Assembly (NCBI RefSeq): GCF_016756595.1
Contig: NZ_AP023257.1
Location: 4,728,001-4,792,000, forward strand
Length of the DNA: 64,000 nt
Direction: 5' to 3'
From: Mesorhizobium sp. L-2-11
GTDB taxonomy: Bacteria; Pseudomonadota; Alphaproteobacteria; Rhizobiales; Rhizobiaceae
The position numbers were made by a program, and so were the translations under genes. Of this stretch, positions 54,507-63,491 are shown one piece after another. Positions within the stretch are counted from its first letter, which is position 1, and every line of letters starts with the position of its first letter. The notes under the pieces were generated by a model. It was not told the origin of the DNA and made no database searches. It worked only from the letters and a program-made list of their open reading frames with translations.

Positions 54507-54776
54507 ATGACCGCAAGCGCCACCATGACGATTCGGGTTTCGTCCGAAACCAAGCTGAAGCTGGAGCGGATCGCCGCCGAGACGCGGCGCAGCAAATCCT
54601 TCCTCGCGGCCGAGGCAATATCGGCCTATGTCGATCGCGAGCTTGGGGTCGTCGAAGGCATCAAGCGCGGCATGGCCGACGCGGCAGCTGGCCGTGTCGT
54701 GCCGCACGACGAAGCCATGGCGGAAATCGACGCCATCATCGAAGCGTCTGAAGCCAGGCGCGCGGACAAGGCGTGA
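54507..54776 (+). CDS. Ribbon-helix-helix antitoxin (ParD/CopG-like)
   Basis: The 89-residue protein starts MTASATMTIRVSSETKLKLE and continues RIAAETRRSKSFLAAEAISA, a ribbon-helix-helix DNA-binding fold of ParD type. Its tail (GIKRGMADAAAGRVVPHDEA) would wrap the toxin. A RelE/ParE-type toxin gene should follow, but only a short broken remnant is left at 54774-54858, so it is an orphan. The start ATG is 21 bases after a TGTATACA palindrome. Confidence 0.85.
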   Translation: MTASATMTIRVSSETKLKLERIAAETRRSKSFLAAEAISAYVDRELGVVEGIKRGMADAAAGRVVPHDEAMAEIDAIIEASEARRADKA

Positions 54777-54858
54777 AGCGGTCGTCACCTGGTCGCAAGA
54801 AGCGCTGGACGACATCAAACAGCAAATCGCCTTCATCGCGCGGGACAGGCCGAATTAG
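54774..54858 (+). pseudogene. ParE-like toxin remnant, frameshifted and truncated
   Basis: A fragment reading REAVVTWSQEALDDIKQQIA then FIARDRPN matches the first 30 residues of RelE/ParE toxins. The GTG that overlaps the antitoxin stop is one base out of frame with it, consistent with loss of one G near 54781, and a TAG ends the fragment before any catalytic region. The ccmH gene from the other strand covers its end. Confidence 0.7.
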
Positions 54859-55319
54859 TTACCCAGCACCTTGTCCAACGCTGCCTTCTCCTCGGCGGTG
54901 AGCATGGCCGCAGGCGTCGAACGGCGCGACCGGGCGCTCAGCACGATGAAAATCCCGCCGGCAAGCAGCAGAAGGATCGGCGTGCCCCAGAGCAACGCGT
55001 TGCGCAGGCTGAAGCGCGGCTTCAACAGCACGAACTCGCCGTAGCGGGAAACGATGTAATCGATCACCTGCCGATCGGTGTCGCCGGCGACCAGGCGCTG
55101 GCGCACCAGCACGCGCAGGTCGCGTGCAAGGTCGGCATCGGATTCGTCGATCGACTGGTTCTGGCAAACCATGCAGCGCAGCTCTTCCGAAAGCGTCCGT
55201 GCCCGCGCCTCGAGCGCCGGATCGGCCAGAACCTCGTCCGGCTTCACCGCCAGTGCGGCGCCGGCAAACAACAGTGTCAGCAGCAGGATCAGCGATGCCA
55301 GCGAAAATCTTGCGGTCAT
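54855..55319 (-). CDS. ccmH: Cytochrome c biogenesis protein CcmH/CycL
   Basis: The 154-residue protein has a signal peptide ([20 protein letters not shown]), the redox motif [20 protein letters not shown] with CxxC, then [12 protein letters not shown] and a membrane helix ([20 protein letters not shown]). CcmH keeps apocytochrome cysteines reduced for heme attachment. The ATG overlaps the ccmF stop (ATGA). The last three bases overlap the ParE remnant. Confidence 0.95.
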   Translation of the reverse strand: MTARFSLASLILLLTLLFAGAALAVKPDEVLADPALEARARTLSEELRCMVCQNQSIDESDADLARDLRVLVRQRLVAGDTDRQVIDYIVSRYGEFVLLKPRFSLRNALLWGTPILLLLAGGIFIVLSARSRRSTPAAMLTAEEKAALDKVLGN

Positions 55320-57307
55320 GGCTGGCTCGCGGAAGGCACGGCGCCGGCCGACTTGCGGCGGCGCGACGGTGCGCCGACCCGCAGCCGCCGGTCCATCAGC
55401 GACATCGCAGCACCTGCCATCATGACCAGGCTGCCACCCCAGATCAGCGTCACCAGCGGCTTCCACCACAGCCGCACCACGACGGAGCCGTCGGTCGCCT
55501 CGTCGCCAAGCGAGAGGTAGAGCTGGCTGAACCCGATCGTCCTGATACCGGACTCGGTCGTCGTCATCTGCCGGACCGGATAGGAGCGCTTGGACGAGGT
55601 GATCAGGGCGGTGGTGCTTCCATCAGCGCCGAGCAGGGCGAAGCGGCCACGATCCTCGCTGTAGTTAGGCCCCTGGGCCGGATGGAGCCCGTCGAAACGC
55701 AGCGTGTGGCCGGACAGTTGCACGGTCTCGCCGGCATGCATCGACAGTATCTTCTCGGTGCCGAAGCAAAGCGTGCCAACGATGCCGAGCGTGGTCAGCC
55801 CGAGGCCGAGATGGGCGAGCGCGGTGCCGAAGACCGAACGCGGCAGGCCGGCGAAGCGCCTGAGCATGATGGCAGGCGCGACACTGCCAAAGCCGGACTT
55901 GACGGCAATATCGGTGAGCGCGCCGCAGATCAGCCAGCAGGCCAGGCCGACGCCAAGTGCGGCGAACACCGACGCGCCATCGATGAACAAGGCCGTCACC
56001 AGCACGGCCAGAAGCGCTGCGGCGAAGGCCGCCATCAGCCGCTGGGCGACGGCGAAAATGTCGCCGCGCTTCCAGGCCAGCAGCGGCCCGAACGGAACCG
56101 CGATCAGAAGCGGCACCATCAGCGGGCCGAATGTCAGGTTGAAGAATGGCGCGCCGACCGAAATCTTGTCGGCTGAAACGGCCTCGACGACCAGCGGATA
56201 CAGCGTGCCGATAAGCACGGTGGCGGTGGCCGTGGTCAGGAACAGATTGTTGAGGACCAGCGCCCCTTCGCGCGAGATCGGATGAAACAGGCCGCCGGCC
56301 GTCAAGCTCGAGGCGCGCAAGGCGAACAACGCCAGTGATCCGCCGATGAACAGTGTCAGGATGCAGAGAATGAACACGCCGCGCGTCGGATCGGTGGCGA
56401 AGGCGTGGACGGAGGTGAGCACGCCGGAGCGCACCAGGAAGGTGCCAAGCAGCGACAGCGAGAAGGTCAGGATCGCCAGCAACAGCGTCCAGATCTTCAG
56501 GGCCGAGCGCTTTTCCATGACAATCGCCGAATGGAGCAGCGCCGTGCCGGCCAGCCAAGGCATGAACGAGGCGTTCTCGACCGGATCCCAGAACCAGAAA
56601 CCGCCCCAGCCAAGTTCGTAATAGGCCCAGTAGGAACCCATGGCGATGCCGCCGGTCAGGAACATCCAGGCGACCAGCGTCCATGGCCGCACCCAGCGCG
56701 CCCAGGACGCGTCGATGCGGCCTTCGATGAGGGCGGCGACCGAGAAGGAAAAGCAGATCGAGAAGCCGACATAGCCGAGATAAAGCAGCGGCGGATGGAT
56801 GGCGAGGCCAAGGTCCTGCAGAATTGGGTTGAGATCGCGGCCCTCGATCGGCGCCGGATTGAGCCTGGCGAACGGGTTGGACGTCGCCAGGATGAACAGC
56901 AAGAAGGTGGCGCCGATCGCGCCTTGCACGGCCAGCACGTTGGCTCGAAGGGTCGCGGGAAGATTGCTGCCGAAAGCAGCGACGAGCGCCCCGAAGAAGC
57001 TCAGGATCAGCACCCAGAGCAGCATCGAGCCCTCGTGATTGCCCCAGGTGCCGGTGATCTTGTAGATCAGCGGCTGCAGCGAATGCGAGTTGTCCCAGAC
57101 GTTGGCCACCGAAAAGTCGGACGTCGCGTAGGCCGTCGCCAGCGCCGCGAAGGAGAGAGCGGTCAAGGTAAAGCCGGTCACCGCGACCGGACCGCCTACG
57201 GCCATCAACTTCTGGTTGTCGAGGCGTGCGCCGAACAGCGGCACCAGCGTCTGCACCAAAGACAGCGCGAACGCCAGGACCAGCGCGAAATGTCCGGTTT
57301 CAACCAA
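55316..57307 (-). CDS. ccmF: Cytochrome c heme lyase subunit CcmF/CycK
   Basis: The 663-residue polytopic protein has the WWD-type domain: [20 protein letters not shown], with [11 protein letters not shown] and other conserved periplasmic histidine regions. With CcmH and CcmI it ligates heme to apocytochrome c. The start is TTG 57307, five bases after the ccmE stop. It belongs to the operon cycH-cycJ-cycK-cycL (ccmI-E-F-H). Confidence 0.95.
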   Translation of the reverse strand: MVETGHFALVLAFALSLVQTLVPLFGARLDNQKLMAVGGPVAVTGFTLTALSFAALATAYATSDFSVANVWDNSHSLQPLIYKITGTWGNHEGSMLLWVLILSFFGALVAAFGSNLPATLRANVLAVQGAIGATFLLFILATSNPFARLNPAPIEGRDLNPILQDLGLAIHPPLLYLGYVGFSICFSFSVAALIEGRIDASWARWVRPWTLVAWMFLTGGIAMGSYWAYYELGWGGFWFWDPVENASFMPWLAGTALLHSAIVMEKRSALKIWTLLLAILTFSLSLLGTFLVRSGVLTSVHAFATDPTRGVFILCILTLFIGGSLALFALRASSLTAGGLFHPISREGALVLNNLFLTTATATVLIGTLYPLVVEAVSADKISVGAPFFNLTFGPLMVPLLIAVPFGPLLAWKRGDIFAVAQRLMAAFAAALLAVLVTALFIDGASVFAALGVGLACWLICGALTDIAVKSGFGSVAPAIMLRRFAGLPRSVFGTALAHLGLGLTTLGIVGTLCFGTEKILSMHAGETVQLSGHTLRFDGLHPAQGPNYSEDRGRFALLGADGSTTALITSSKRSYPVRQMTTTESGIRTIGFSQLYLSLGDEATDGSVVVRLWWKPLVTLIWGGSLVMMAGAAMSLMDRRLRVGAPSRRRKSAGAVPSASQP

Positions 57308-57312
57308 GGCCG

Positions 57313-57756
57313 CTACTCACTTTTGCTCTCCTGCCACACGCCCTTGGACTTGAGGCCGTCGGCCACCTCCTTGGGCATGTAGGTCTCGTCGTGCTTGGCC
57401 AGCACGCTGTCGGCGACGAACACGCCGTCCGGGCGAAACGTGCCTTCAGTGATGACGCCCTGCTCCTCGCGGAAAAGGTCGGGAAGAATGCCGGTGTAGG
57501 TGACCTTGACCTGCTTCTGGTTGTCGGTCACCGAAAAAGCGACGGTGGTCCCCTGACCGCGCTCGATCGTGCCTTTTTCGACGAGGCCGCCGAGCCTGAT
57601 ACGCTGCCCGGGCTGCAGGCTGGCGGTGGTCAGATCGGCGGGCATGTAGAAGTAGGAGGCCTTCTGGCCGAGCGCGTAGAAGGTCAGGCCGGTGGCGGCA
57701 CCGAGGAAGGCCAACCCTCCGGCGATCACCGACAGTCTTTTCTGCTTGCGCGTCAT
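57313..57756 (-). CDS. ccmE: Cytochrome c maturation protein CcmE/CycJ
   Basis: The 147-residue heme chaperone has an N-terminal anchor ([20 protein letters not shown]), the OB-fold part ([20 protein letters not shown]) and the heme-binding histidine in [15 protein letters not shown]. It carries heme to CcmF/CcmH. It starts three bases after the ccmI stop and ends five bases before ccmF. Confidence 0.96.
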   Translation of the reverse strand: MTRKQKRLSVIAGGLAFLGAATGLTFYALGQKASYFYMPADLTTASLQPGQRIRLGGLVEKGTIERGQGTTVAFSVTDNQKQVKVTYTGILPDLFREEQGVITEGTFRPDGVFVADSVLAKHDETYMPKEVADGLKSKGVWQESKSE

Positions 57757-57759
57757 TTC

Positions 57760-58893
57760 TTACTCCGTCGCCGTCAGGCCAAGCGAGGCGGCAAAGGCGG
57801 TGAATTTCTTCGCTTCGTCACTATCGGAGCCAAAAACGGCGATACCGCGATTGAGCGCGTCGCGCGCCTGATCGGCCTTGCCCAGCACGACATAGGAACG
57901 AATAAGCTGCATCCATCCTTCCGCATCGCGCGGGTTTTGCCGCAGTTTTTCATCAAGCCCCGCAACCATGGTGTTGATCATCGCTTCCCTATCCTGCGGC
58001 GACATCGACGAGGCGGCGTCGACATCCCCGGGGTTCGGGCCTTTTGCAGGCACTCCCGAAGCGACGCTGCGCCTGGCGGATTCGGCCAGTGCCTGCTCGA
58101 CGGCGCCGCGCCAGGGCGAGTCCTGCGGCAAGGCCGCAAGCATTTTCTGCCAGCCAGCCGTCGCCTCCGCAATGCGGCCTTCCTGCGCCATGCCCATCGC
58201 CAGATAAAAGCTGGCCTTCGGATTTGCCGGATCGAGCTTCAGCGCCGCCTCGAAGGCGGCCTGAGCGTCGGCCGAGACAATGCCGCCCGCTGCGCTGGCG
58301 ATCGCGTCGCCGAGGCCGGCCTGGCGGGCTGCGCTGTCGCCGTCGAGGCGAATGGCGTTGCGGTACGCCGTCACCGCATCGGAAAACCGCTGCATGCGCA
58401 GATAGATTGGCGCCAAAACATCCCAACCCCTGCCATCGGACGGGTTGGCGGCAAGGTGGGCCTCGGCGCGTGCCACCAGCTCGTCGACCGAACTGTCGGC
58501 GGGATTCTTGGCCAGTCGCTCGCTGAGCGGCTGCGACGGCAGATCGGGCGAGCCGAGTTGGCTGTACAAGCCCCAACTGACCAGCGGAACCGCCAGGACC
58601 GCAGCCGTCGCAACCAGCCTGGTCGCCATCGATGGTTGCCGCGCCGCTGCCTTGTCGGCGGCATTGTCCAGGCGAAGGATGCGGCGGGCGATCTCCGCAC
58701 GCGCCTCTTCGGCCTCCGCCGGCTGGATCAGGCCACGCGCCACGTCGCGGTCAAGCTCGGACAACTGGTCGCGATAGACTTCAAGGTCATGATCGCTGCT
58801 CGCCGAACCCCCCTTCGGGCCGCCGGCCAGCGGCAGCAGAACCGCCAGGCTTGCACCCAGCGTGAGAATGGCGGCTATGACCCAGAACAGCAT
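57760..58893 (-). CDS. ccmI: Cytochrome c biogenesis protein CcmI/CycH
   Basis: The 377-residue protein starts MLFWVIAAILTLGASLAVLL with a membrane helix, has a cytoplasmic basic part (DRDVARGLIQPAEAEEARAE), a second helix (LVATAAVLAVPLVSWGLYSQ), and C-terminal TPR repeats (AYRNAIRLDGDSAARQAGLG, AFEAALKLDPANPKASFYLA) that hold apocytochrome c. GGAAGAAGC precedes ATG 58893. It heads the cyc operon. Confidence 0.94.
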   Translation of the reverse strand: MLFWVIAAILTLGASLAVLLPLAGGPKGGSASSDHDLEVYRDQLSELDRDVARGLIQPAEAEEARAEIARRILRLDNAADKAAARQPSMATRLVATAAVLAVPLVSWGLYSQLGSPDLPSQPLSERLAKNPADSSVDELVARAEAHLAANPSDGRGWDVLAPIYLRMQRFSDAVTAYRNAIRLDGDSAARQAGLGDAIASAAGGIVSADAQAAFEAALKLDPANPKASFYLAMGMAQEGRIAEATAGWQKMLAALPQDSPWRGAVEQALAESARRSVASGVPAKGPNPGDVDAASSMSPQDREAMINTMVAGLDEKLRQNPRDAEGWMQLIRSYVVLGKADQARDALNRGIAVFGSDSDEAKKFTAFAASLGLTATE

Positions 58894-58996
58894 GCTTCTT
58901 CCAATACCGGCAGAGCCCTGCCCTGCCAACACAGGCGTCCTGCGACGCTTTGACGGCAGATGCGTCGCATGTCCTTGATCGTTGTCGACCGGACCC

Positions 58997-59090
58997 AAAG
59001 CGCGTCGCGTTCGACCGACGTAATGCTACGCACTTAGATAATTGTTTTCATGCATGTCGTCATCGCAAGACCGCTGCACACCCTCGGGTC
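58997..59090. repeat. RIME-like element, degenerate copy
   Basis: AAAGCGCGTCGCGTTCGACC and GCATGTCGTCATCGC match the element at 26938-27028, but the right arms have decayed. It lies between the ccmI start and the lipoprotein stop. Confidence 0.65.
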
Positions 59091-59106
59091 AGGCCCCGGC
59101 CGGTCG

Positions 59107-59547
59107 TTACGTCAACGGCGTCCAGCTGCCATCGGCGTTGCGGCAAGCGGTTCCGCGCGCGGTGGCGCCGGCGGCGCCGGTAAACACCGTATGGGTGTAT
59201 TGTCGGCAGTCCTGCGAGCCGACACGATAGGGCTGGGCGGGCACCACTTCACCGTAATGCGCCGACCGATCGCTCTTCCACGTCACTTTATGGCTGCTCG
59301 CCGTGTACTCGAGCGCCCTGTATTCCGCCTCCAGCGCCTTGCGCTTTTCGGGATCGCTCAAGCCGGTACCGATCGATCCGCTGACGAGGCCGCCGCCCAT
59401 GGCGGAAATGACCGTCGTCGCGATCTTGCCGCCACTTGGCGGCGTTGCGGCCGGCTGCGGCGCCACCGTGGGACCCGGGCTCGTGCCCAGCGTCGTACAG
59501 CCGGAAACGGCCAGCAGTGCGGAAACGAGCGCGACGCGAATCTTCAT
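59107..59547 (-). CDS. Outer-membrane lipoprotein, surface-antigen-like
   Basis: The 146-residue protein has a lipobox (ALLAVSGC) after a signal segment, a proline-rich linker (SPGPTVAPQPAATPPSGG), a glycine-rich part (VISAMGGGLVSGSIGTGLSD) and a C-terminal domain (DCRQYTHTVF, CRNADGSWTPL) like the 17-kDa surface antigen family. It would be anchored in the outer membrane. It lies between feuQ and ccmI on the same strand. Confidence 0.8.
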   Translation of the reverse strand: MKIRVALVSALLAVSGCTTLGTSPGPTVAPQPAATPPSGGKIATTVISAMGGGLVSGSIGTGLSDPEKRKALEAEYRALEYTASSHKVTWKSDRSAHYGEVVPAQPYRVGSQDCRQYTHTVFTGAAGATARGTACRNADGSWTPLT

Positions 59548-59727
59548 GCCAACAACCGGTCTCTTGAGTTAATGCGGGGGGCCGCGCCATCGGGGGAAGT
59601 CGGCGTGGCCATAGTGTCGATGTTTGTCGGAAGTTTGGCCGCGGCCGACGGCTCCGGGACCAGTCGACTTGCCGCAATATCACGCACCGTTGATCAATGT
59701 CGACCTGGCCCAGCAAAAAGCATAGGC

Positions 59728-61215
59728 CTAGTGAAGGCTCCGCAATCGAACCACCGCCTTCAACCCGCCCATGCTGGACCGTTCCAGAGCCAGAACGCCT
59801 CCGTATTCGTTGACGAGGTCGGCGACAATGGCAAGTCCAAGCCCGGTGCCCGGCCTAGTCTCGTCGAGACGCCGTCCGCGCTTCAGCGCCTCGCGTGCCT
59901 TGTCTTCTGGAATGCCCGGCCCGTCATCCTCGATGCTGATCTCGAACAGATTGACAGCACCCTCCTTGCCGGAGCCAGTCATCTTGCCGGAGCCAGTCAT
60001 CTTGCCGGAGCCAGTCCTCTTGCCGGAGATTGGCGCCACCGTCACCGCGACCGCGCTCTTTGCCCATTTCATGGCGTTGTCGAGCAAATTGCCAAGCAAT
60101 TCTTCCAGATCCTCGCGTTCGCCGGCAAAGACGATATCGACTGCCGGCAGCGAAAGTGAGAGAGCGGTCTGCGGATTGAGTTTTTGCAGCACGCGCACCA
60201 TGCGCTCGACCAGCGGCGCCACCGGCGTGCGATAGACGACGCTGTCGCGTTGCGCCGCGACGCGGGCGCGCTGCAGATAGTGGTCAACCTGCTTCTGCAT
60301 CGAGGCGGCCTGTTCGGCTATGAGCTGGCCCTTGGCGCCGCCGAGCGCCCGCCCCTCGTTGATCAGCACCGCCAGCGGCGTCTTCAGCGAATGGGCGAGA
60401 TTGCCGACCTGCGTCCGCGAGCGCTCGACGATACGCTTGTTGTTTTCGATCAACGCGTTGGTCTCGTCGGCGAGCGGCTCGATCTCGGCAGGGAAGCGAC
60501 CGTCGAGCTTTTGCGCGGTTCCTTCGCGCACCATGGCGAGAGCGTCCCTGACCCGGCGCAATGGCTGCAGGCCCAGCAGGATGGCAATGGCGTTGATGGC
60601 GATCATGCCGACGCCGAACAGCGAAAGATAGGTCAGCAGGCGACGCTGGAAGGCGCTTATCTCCTGCTCGAGCTCGGTCTTGTTGCCCATGACGCGGAAG
60701 CGCGCTGCGCGATTTTTCGCGTCGAGAACGAATTCGCTCTCGAACACTTCCAGTTCCTCGCCATCGATGCCTTCTGTCGCATAGCTGCGCTGGAAGCTGG
60801 CGTTGAAAGGAACCTCGGCGACGCTTGGCGACAGGATCGCCTCGGTCATCGAGGAGGAGTGCAACTCACCGCTCACGCCTTCCGACGCAGGCTCCACCGA
60901 CCAGTACCAGCCGGAATTCGGCTCCGAGAACCGAAGGTCGCCCAGGTCGGGAGCGCCGGTCAGCGAACCGCCTTCGGACACGCCGACCGAGCCGATCAGA
61001 TTGAACAGATGCGCCGACAGCAGGCTGTCGAAACCGCGCTCGCTCGCCTGGCGATAAAGGGTCGTGATCAGCGTGAAGATGACAATCAGGGTGAGTATCG
61101 CCCAGACCGTGGAAAAGGCGATCACCCGGAACGCCAGCGAACGCGGCCCGAACCGCAGCGAAAGCGGCGTCCTTGCAGTTTTTTTTTGCGGTTCCGCCTT
61201 ACGCCTCCGGCTCAC
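59728..61215 (-). CDS. feuQ: Sensor histidine kinase FeuQ
   Basis: The 495-residue kinase has two membrane helices (VIAFSTVWAILTLIVIFTLI and LTYLSLFGVGMIAINAIAIL), a periplasmic sensor, His275 in GNLAHSLKTPLAVLINEGRA, N-box LLGNLLDNAMKWA, then EDDGPGIP and GTGLGLAIV. Residues 396-417 are an unusual GKMTGS tandem repeat inside the ATPase domain. FeuQ with FeuP controls cyclic glucan export and symbiosis in Sinorhizobium, and feuPQ is linked to cycHJKL in Rhizobium leguminosarum as here. It starts with GTG and overlaps the feuP end by 17 bases. Confidence 0.9.
   Translation of the reverse strand: MSRRRKAEPQKKTARTPLSLRFGPRSLAFRVIAFSTVWAILTLIVIFTLITTLYRQASERGFDSLLSAHLFNLIGSVGVSEGGSLTGAPDLGDLRFSEPNSGWYWSVEPASEGVSGELHSSSMTEAILSPSVAEVPFNASFQRSYATEGIDGEELEVFESEFVLDAKNRAARFRVMGNKTELEQEISAFQRRLLTYLSLFGVGMIAINAIAILLGLQPLRRVRDALAMVREGTAQKLDGRFPAEIEPLADETNALIENNKRIVERSRTQVGNLAHSLKTPLAVLINEGRALGGAKGQLIAEQAASMQKQVDHYLQRARVAAQRDSVVYRTPVAPLVERMVRVLQKLNPQTALSLSLPAVDIVFAGEREDLEELLGNLLDNAMKWAKSAVAVTVAPISGKRTGSGKMTGSGKMTGSGKEGAVNLFEISIEDDGPGIPEDKAREALKRGRRLDETRPGTGLGLAIVADLVNEYGGVLALERSSMGGLKAVVRLRSLH
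59965..60028. repeat. 18-bp tandem repeat inside feuQ
   Basis: Three full units (59965-59982, 59983-60000, 60001-60018) and a partial one, sequence CTTGCCGGAGCCAGTCAT on the plus strand, encode GKMTGS-like steps between the N box and G1 box of the kinase. Confidence 0.95.
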
Positions 61216-61864
61216 GCATTCGATACCCCATGCCGCGAACGGTTTCTATCATGTCGATGCCCATCTTCTTGCGAAGCCGCCCGACAAAGACCTCGATTGT
61301 GTTGGAATCGCGGTCGAAATCCTGATCGTAAAGGTGCTCGACCAACTCGGTTCGGGACACGACCTTGCCCATATGGTGCATCAAATAGGCAAGCAGGCGA
61401 AATTCGTGCGACGTCAGCTTCAACGGCACGCCGTCGACATCGGCCTTGGAGGCTTTGGTGTCGAGCCGCAGCGGCCCGCAGGTCAGCTCGGACGACGCAT
61501 GGCCGGCCGCGCGTCGGATGAGTGCTCTGACCCTGGCCAGCACCTCTTCGATGTGGAACGGCTTGGTGACATAATCGTCGGCGCCGGCATCGATGCCGGA
61601 TACCTTGTCGCTCCAGCGATCGCGCGCCGTCAGAATCAGGACCGGCATCTTGCGGCCACCGCGCCGCCAGCGTTCGACCACGCTGATGCCGTCCATCTGC
61701 GGCAAGCCGATGTCGAGCACCACGGCGTCATAGGGCTCGGTGTCGCCGAGGAAATGCCCTTCCTCACCGTCGAAGGCCCGGTCGACAACATAGCCGGCAT
61801 CGACAAGCGCGTCGGATATCTGCCGGTTCAGATCCTTGTCATCTTCGACGACGAGTACGCGCAT
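61199..61864 (-). CDS. feuP: Response regulator FeuP
   Basis: The 221-residue OmpR/PhoB-type regulator has phospho-acceptor D51 (VVLDIGLP), a conserved Lys in YVTKPFHIEEVL and a winged helix (LTSHEFRLLAYLMHHMGKVV, IEVFVGRLRKKMGIDMIETV). It is the partner of FeuQ. FeuN is encoded 88 bases upstream. In Sinorhizobium FeuP activates ndvA and other genes. Confidence 0.92.
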   Translation of the reverse strand: MRVLVVEDDKDLNRQISDALVDAGYVVDRAFDGEEGHFLGDTEPYDAVVLDIGLPQMDGISVVERWRRGGRKMPVLILTARDRWSDKVSGIDAGADDYVTKPFHIEEVLARVRALIRRAAGHASSELTCGPLRLDTKASKADVDGVPLKLTSHEFRLLAYLMHHMGKVVSRTELVEHLYDQDFDRDSNTIEVFVGRLRKKMGIDMIETVRGMGYRMREPEA

Positions 61865-61952
61865 GCGGGGACAATACCAGTTGAGGAATCGGCCTGTTGA
61901 GGCGCTGGACTTCAGATATAGGCCGATTCCAGCGCCTGGGATACGGCAGGCA

Positions 61953-62252
61953 TCAGTTCAGCGGAATGACGATCTCCGTGCGGCGTGGACGCTGCCCATC
62001 CTTGCCCGGAACCAGCACGACGATGACACAGACCGGCTGGCCACCTCGCGTCGACTGCGACGCCTTGGCCAGCGTGCCGCCATTCTGCTCGGCGACCTGC
62101 TGACCGATCGCGTAGCAGTCGGAGGAAGCCAGGACGATCGGCCGGTTGTGCTCGGGCACGACGACCGGCAGCGCCGTCGCCTGCGACGCAAACAGACCGG
62201 CAGCGCAGAGCGCAAGTGTCGCGGTTGGGAAGTGGGAGCGAAATGTTTTCAT
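61953..62252 (-). CDS. feuN: FeuN-like small periplasmic protein
   Basis: The 99-residue protein has a signal peptide (FPTATLALCAAGLFASQATA) and a mature part starting LPVVVPEHNRPIVLASSDCY. It contains AIGQQVAEQNGGTLAKASQS and PVCVIVVLVPGK, with one cysteine in each half. It stands directly upstream of feuP. In Sinorhizobium meliloti feuN, at the same position, encodes a small periplasmic inhibitor of FeuQ. Identification rests on position, export signal and size. Confidence 0.72.
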   Translation of the reverse strand: MKTFRSHFPTATLALCAAGLFASQATALPVVVPEHNRPIVLASSDCYAIGQQVAEQNGGTLAKASQSTRGGQPVCVIVVLVPGKDGQRPRRTEIVIPLN

Positions 62253-62420
62253 GATCAGCGTCCTAACGCATCGGTGCTGAACGTGAAATGAACATCGAAT
62301 GCCTGCAACACAGCCTGTCTCACCCCCTGAAATGCGACACAACCAGCCTTGTGATTTCGCCGCCCCAACCCGGCAAATCCAAGCCAGTCTAGACTGGGTT
62401 GCAGCCATATTGAAAGCGCG

Positions 62421-62831
62421 TCAGGCGTTTTCTTCCGTTACGGCACGAAAACGCAGCAGCCCGTGACAGGCTGACAGATCCTCGTCGTAACGGACCTCGC
62501 TGAATTCGAGCCTGAGATTGACGCGGTGATGCTCGTCGAGCGCCAGCGGCGCATGCTGGAGGCGGGCGCTGACCATGTCCATCACGTCGAGCACTTCTTT
62601 CCTGGCCTCGGATTTCGACCAGAAATGCAGAGTGAAAAGCTGCTCGGCGTCATTCTCCCTGCCTGTTACCTCGTCATAGACGCTGGTCCGGCCGAACGTC
62701 ACATAGGGAAACGGGATATTGTCCGGGGCATGGTCGAATAGTTTTGCGCCGCCCAATGCCGCCGACAGGGAACCGTCAGCGTCCAGTGCTTGGAACAAGG
62801 CCTTCTGCAACGCGGCAGCCGGCGCGGCCAT
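62421..62831 (-). CDS. DUF3168 family (phage/GTA tail component-like) protein
   Basis: The 136-residue protein has PAAALQKALFQALDADGSLS, FPYVTFGRTSVYDEVTG and LFTLHFWSKSEARKEVLDVM, the DUF3168 pattern. Homologues belong to gene-transfer-agent and phage tail clusters. No head, tail or packaging genes flank it: feuN is downstream and a DUF1488 gene upstream. So it is an orphan or the edge of a cluster beyond the window. Confidence 0.82.
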   Translation of the reverse strand: MAAPAAALQKALFQALDADGSLSAALGGAKLFDHAPDNIPFPYVTFGRTSVYDEVTGRENDAEQLFTLHFWSKSEARKEVLDVMDMVSARLQHAPLALDEHHRVNLRLEFSEVRYDEDLSACHGLLRFRAVTEENA

Positions 62832-62963
62832 TGTTTTCTCCCTCGCCCGTCGCGGCTGAACAGGCCTTCATCCGACATCGATTTCCGTGCAGCGTAGCCG
62901 CGTTGAAATTCTGCCGCCAGATCCCGGGATTTCCAAGGCCGCGATCGCGCGGACAGTCGGTAT

Positions 62964-63230
62964 TCATCGAAAATCGGCTGCGGTCAGCACATACATGCTC
63001 TTGCCGGTACGGGCATAAGCGTTCCTTGCGACGTCATGTATGGGACCGACGGCCGAATCGAAGGCGGCGAGATATGCGGCTTCGGCTGTCGCCGTCCCCG
63101 GCGGCGCCGTCGAGATGGCGTCGGCATGGACAAAGAAAGAGATCTGGCACATGCCATCATAGCCGACGAAGCGGATCCGCCGGCTCGCCTCGTCATAGCT
63201 TCGGCTTAGGTTTGGAAATGTCAGGCTCAT
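62964..63230 (-). CDS. DUF1488 family protein
   Basis: The 88-residue protein has MSLTFPNLSRSYDEASRRIR, FVGYDGMCQISFFVHADAI and YVLTAADF, the DUF1488 layout. Function is unknown. Its start is 12 bases from the stop of the next gene upstream on the same strand, and it may share an mRNA with it. Confidence 0.83.
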   Translation of the reverse strand: MSLTFPNLSRSYDEASRRIRFVGYDGMCQISFFVHADAISTAPPGTATAEAAYLAAFDSAVGPIHDVARNAYARTGKSMYVLTAADFR

Positions 63231-63242
63231 GGCTTGATGCCG

Positions 63243-63491
63243 TCAAGCGGCCCCCGCTTTCTTGCCTGCCGCCCGCTTTTTCTTGGGAGCGACGGGATTG
63301 AGGGCTTCCGCCGCACGGTCGGCCTCTTCCTTGGCCAGCCGCAGCGCCCGCAACTTTTCGGTCTTGATGGTCCTGGCCTTGGCCTCGGAAATATATTCGG
63401 CGGTAGCCTGGTTTCGCTCGGCGGTTTTCTTCTGCTTCTCCATGAAGCGCGCCTCAGCTTTTTCCATGATATTCTGATTGGGTTCCGCCAT
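63243..63491 (-). CDS. Small basic protein of unknown function
   Basis: The 82-residue protein is mostly helical and charged, with MAEPNQNIMEKAEARFMEKQ and a lysine-rich tail (VAPKKKRAAGKKAGAA). Basic tails like this bind nucleic acids in other proteins, but no family is recognised. GGAGATTTTATCG precedes the ATG. It is upstream of the DUF1488 gene on the same strand. Confidence 0.72.
   Translation of the reverse strand: MAEPNQNIMEKAEARFMEKQKKTAERNQATAEYISEAKARTIKTEKLRALRLAKEEADRAAEALNPVAPKKKRAAGKKAGAA

Noticed and set aside
57226..58953. 575-codon plus-strand frame opposite ccmE and ccmI
   Set aside because: It crosses several real minus-strand genes and has no recognisable domain.
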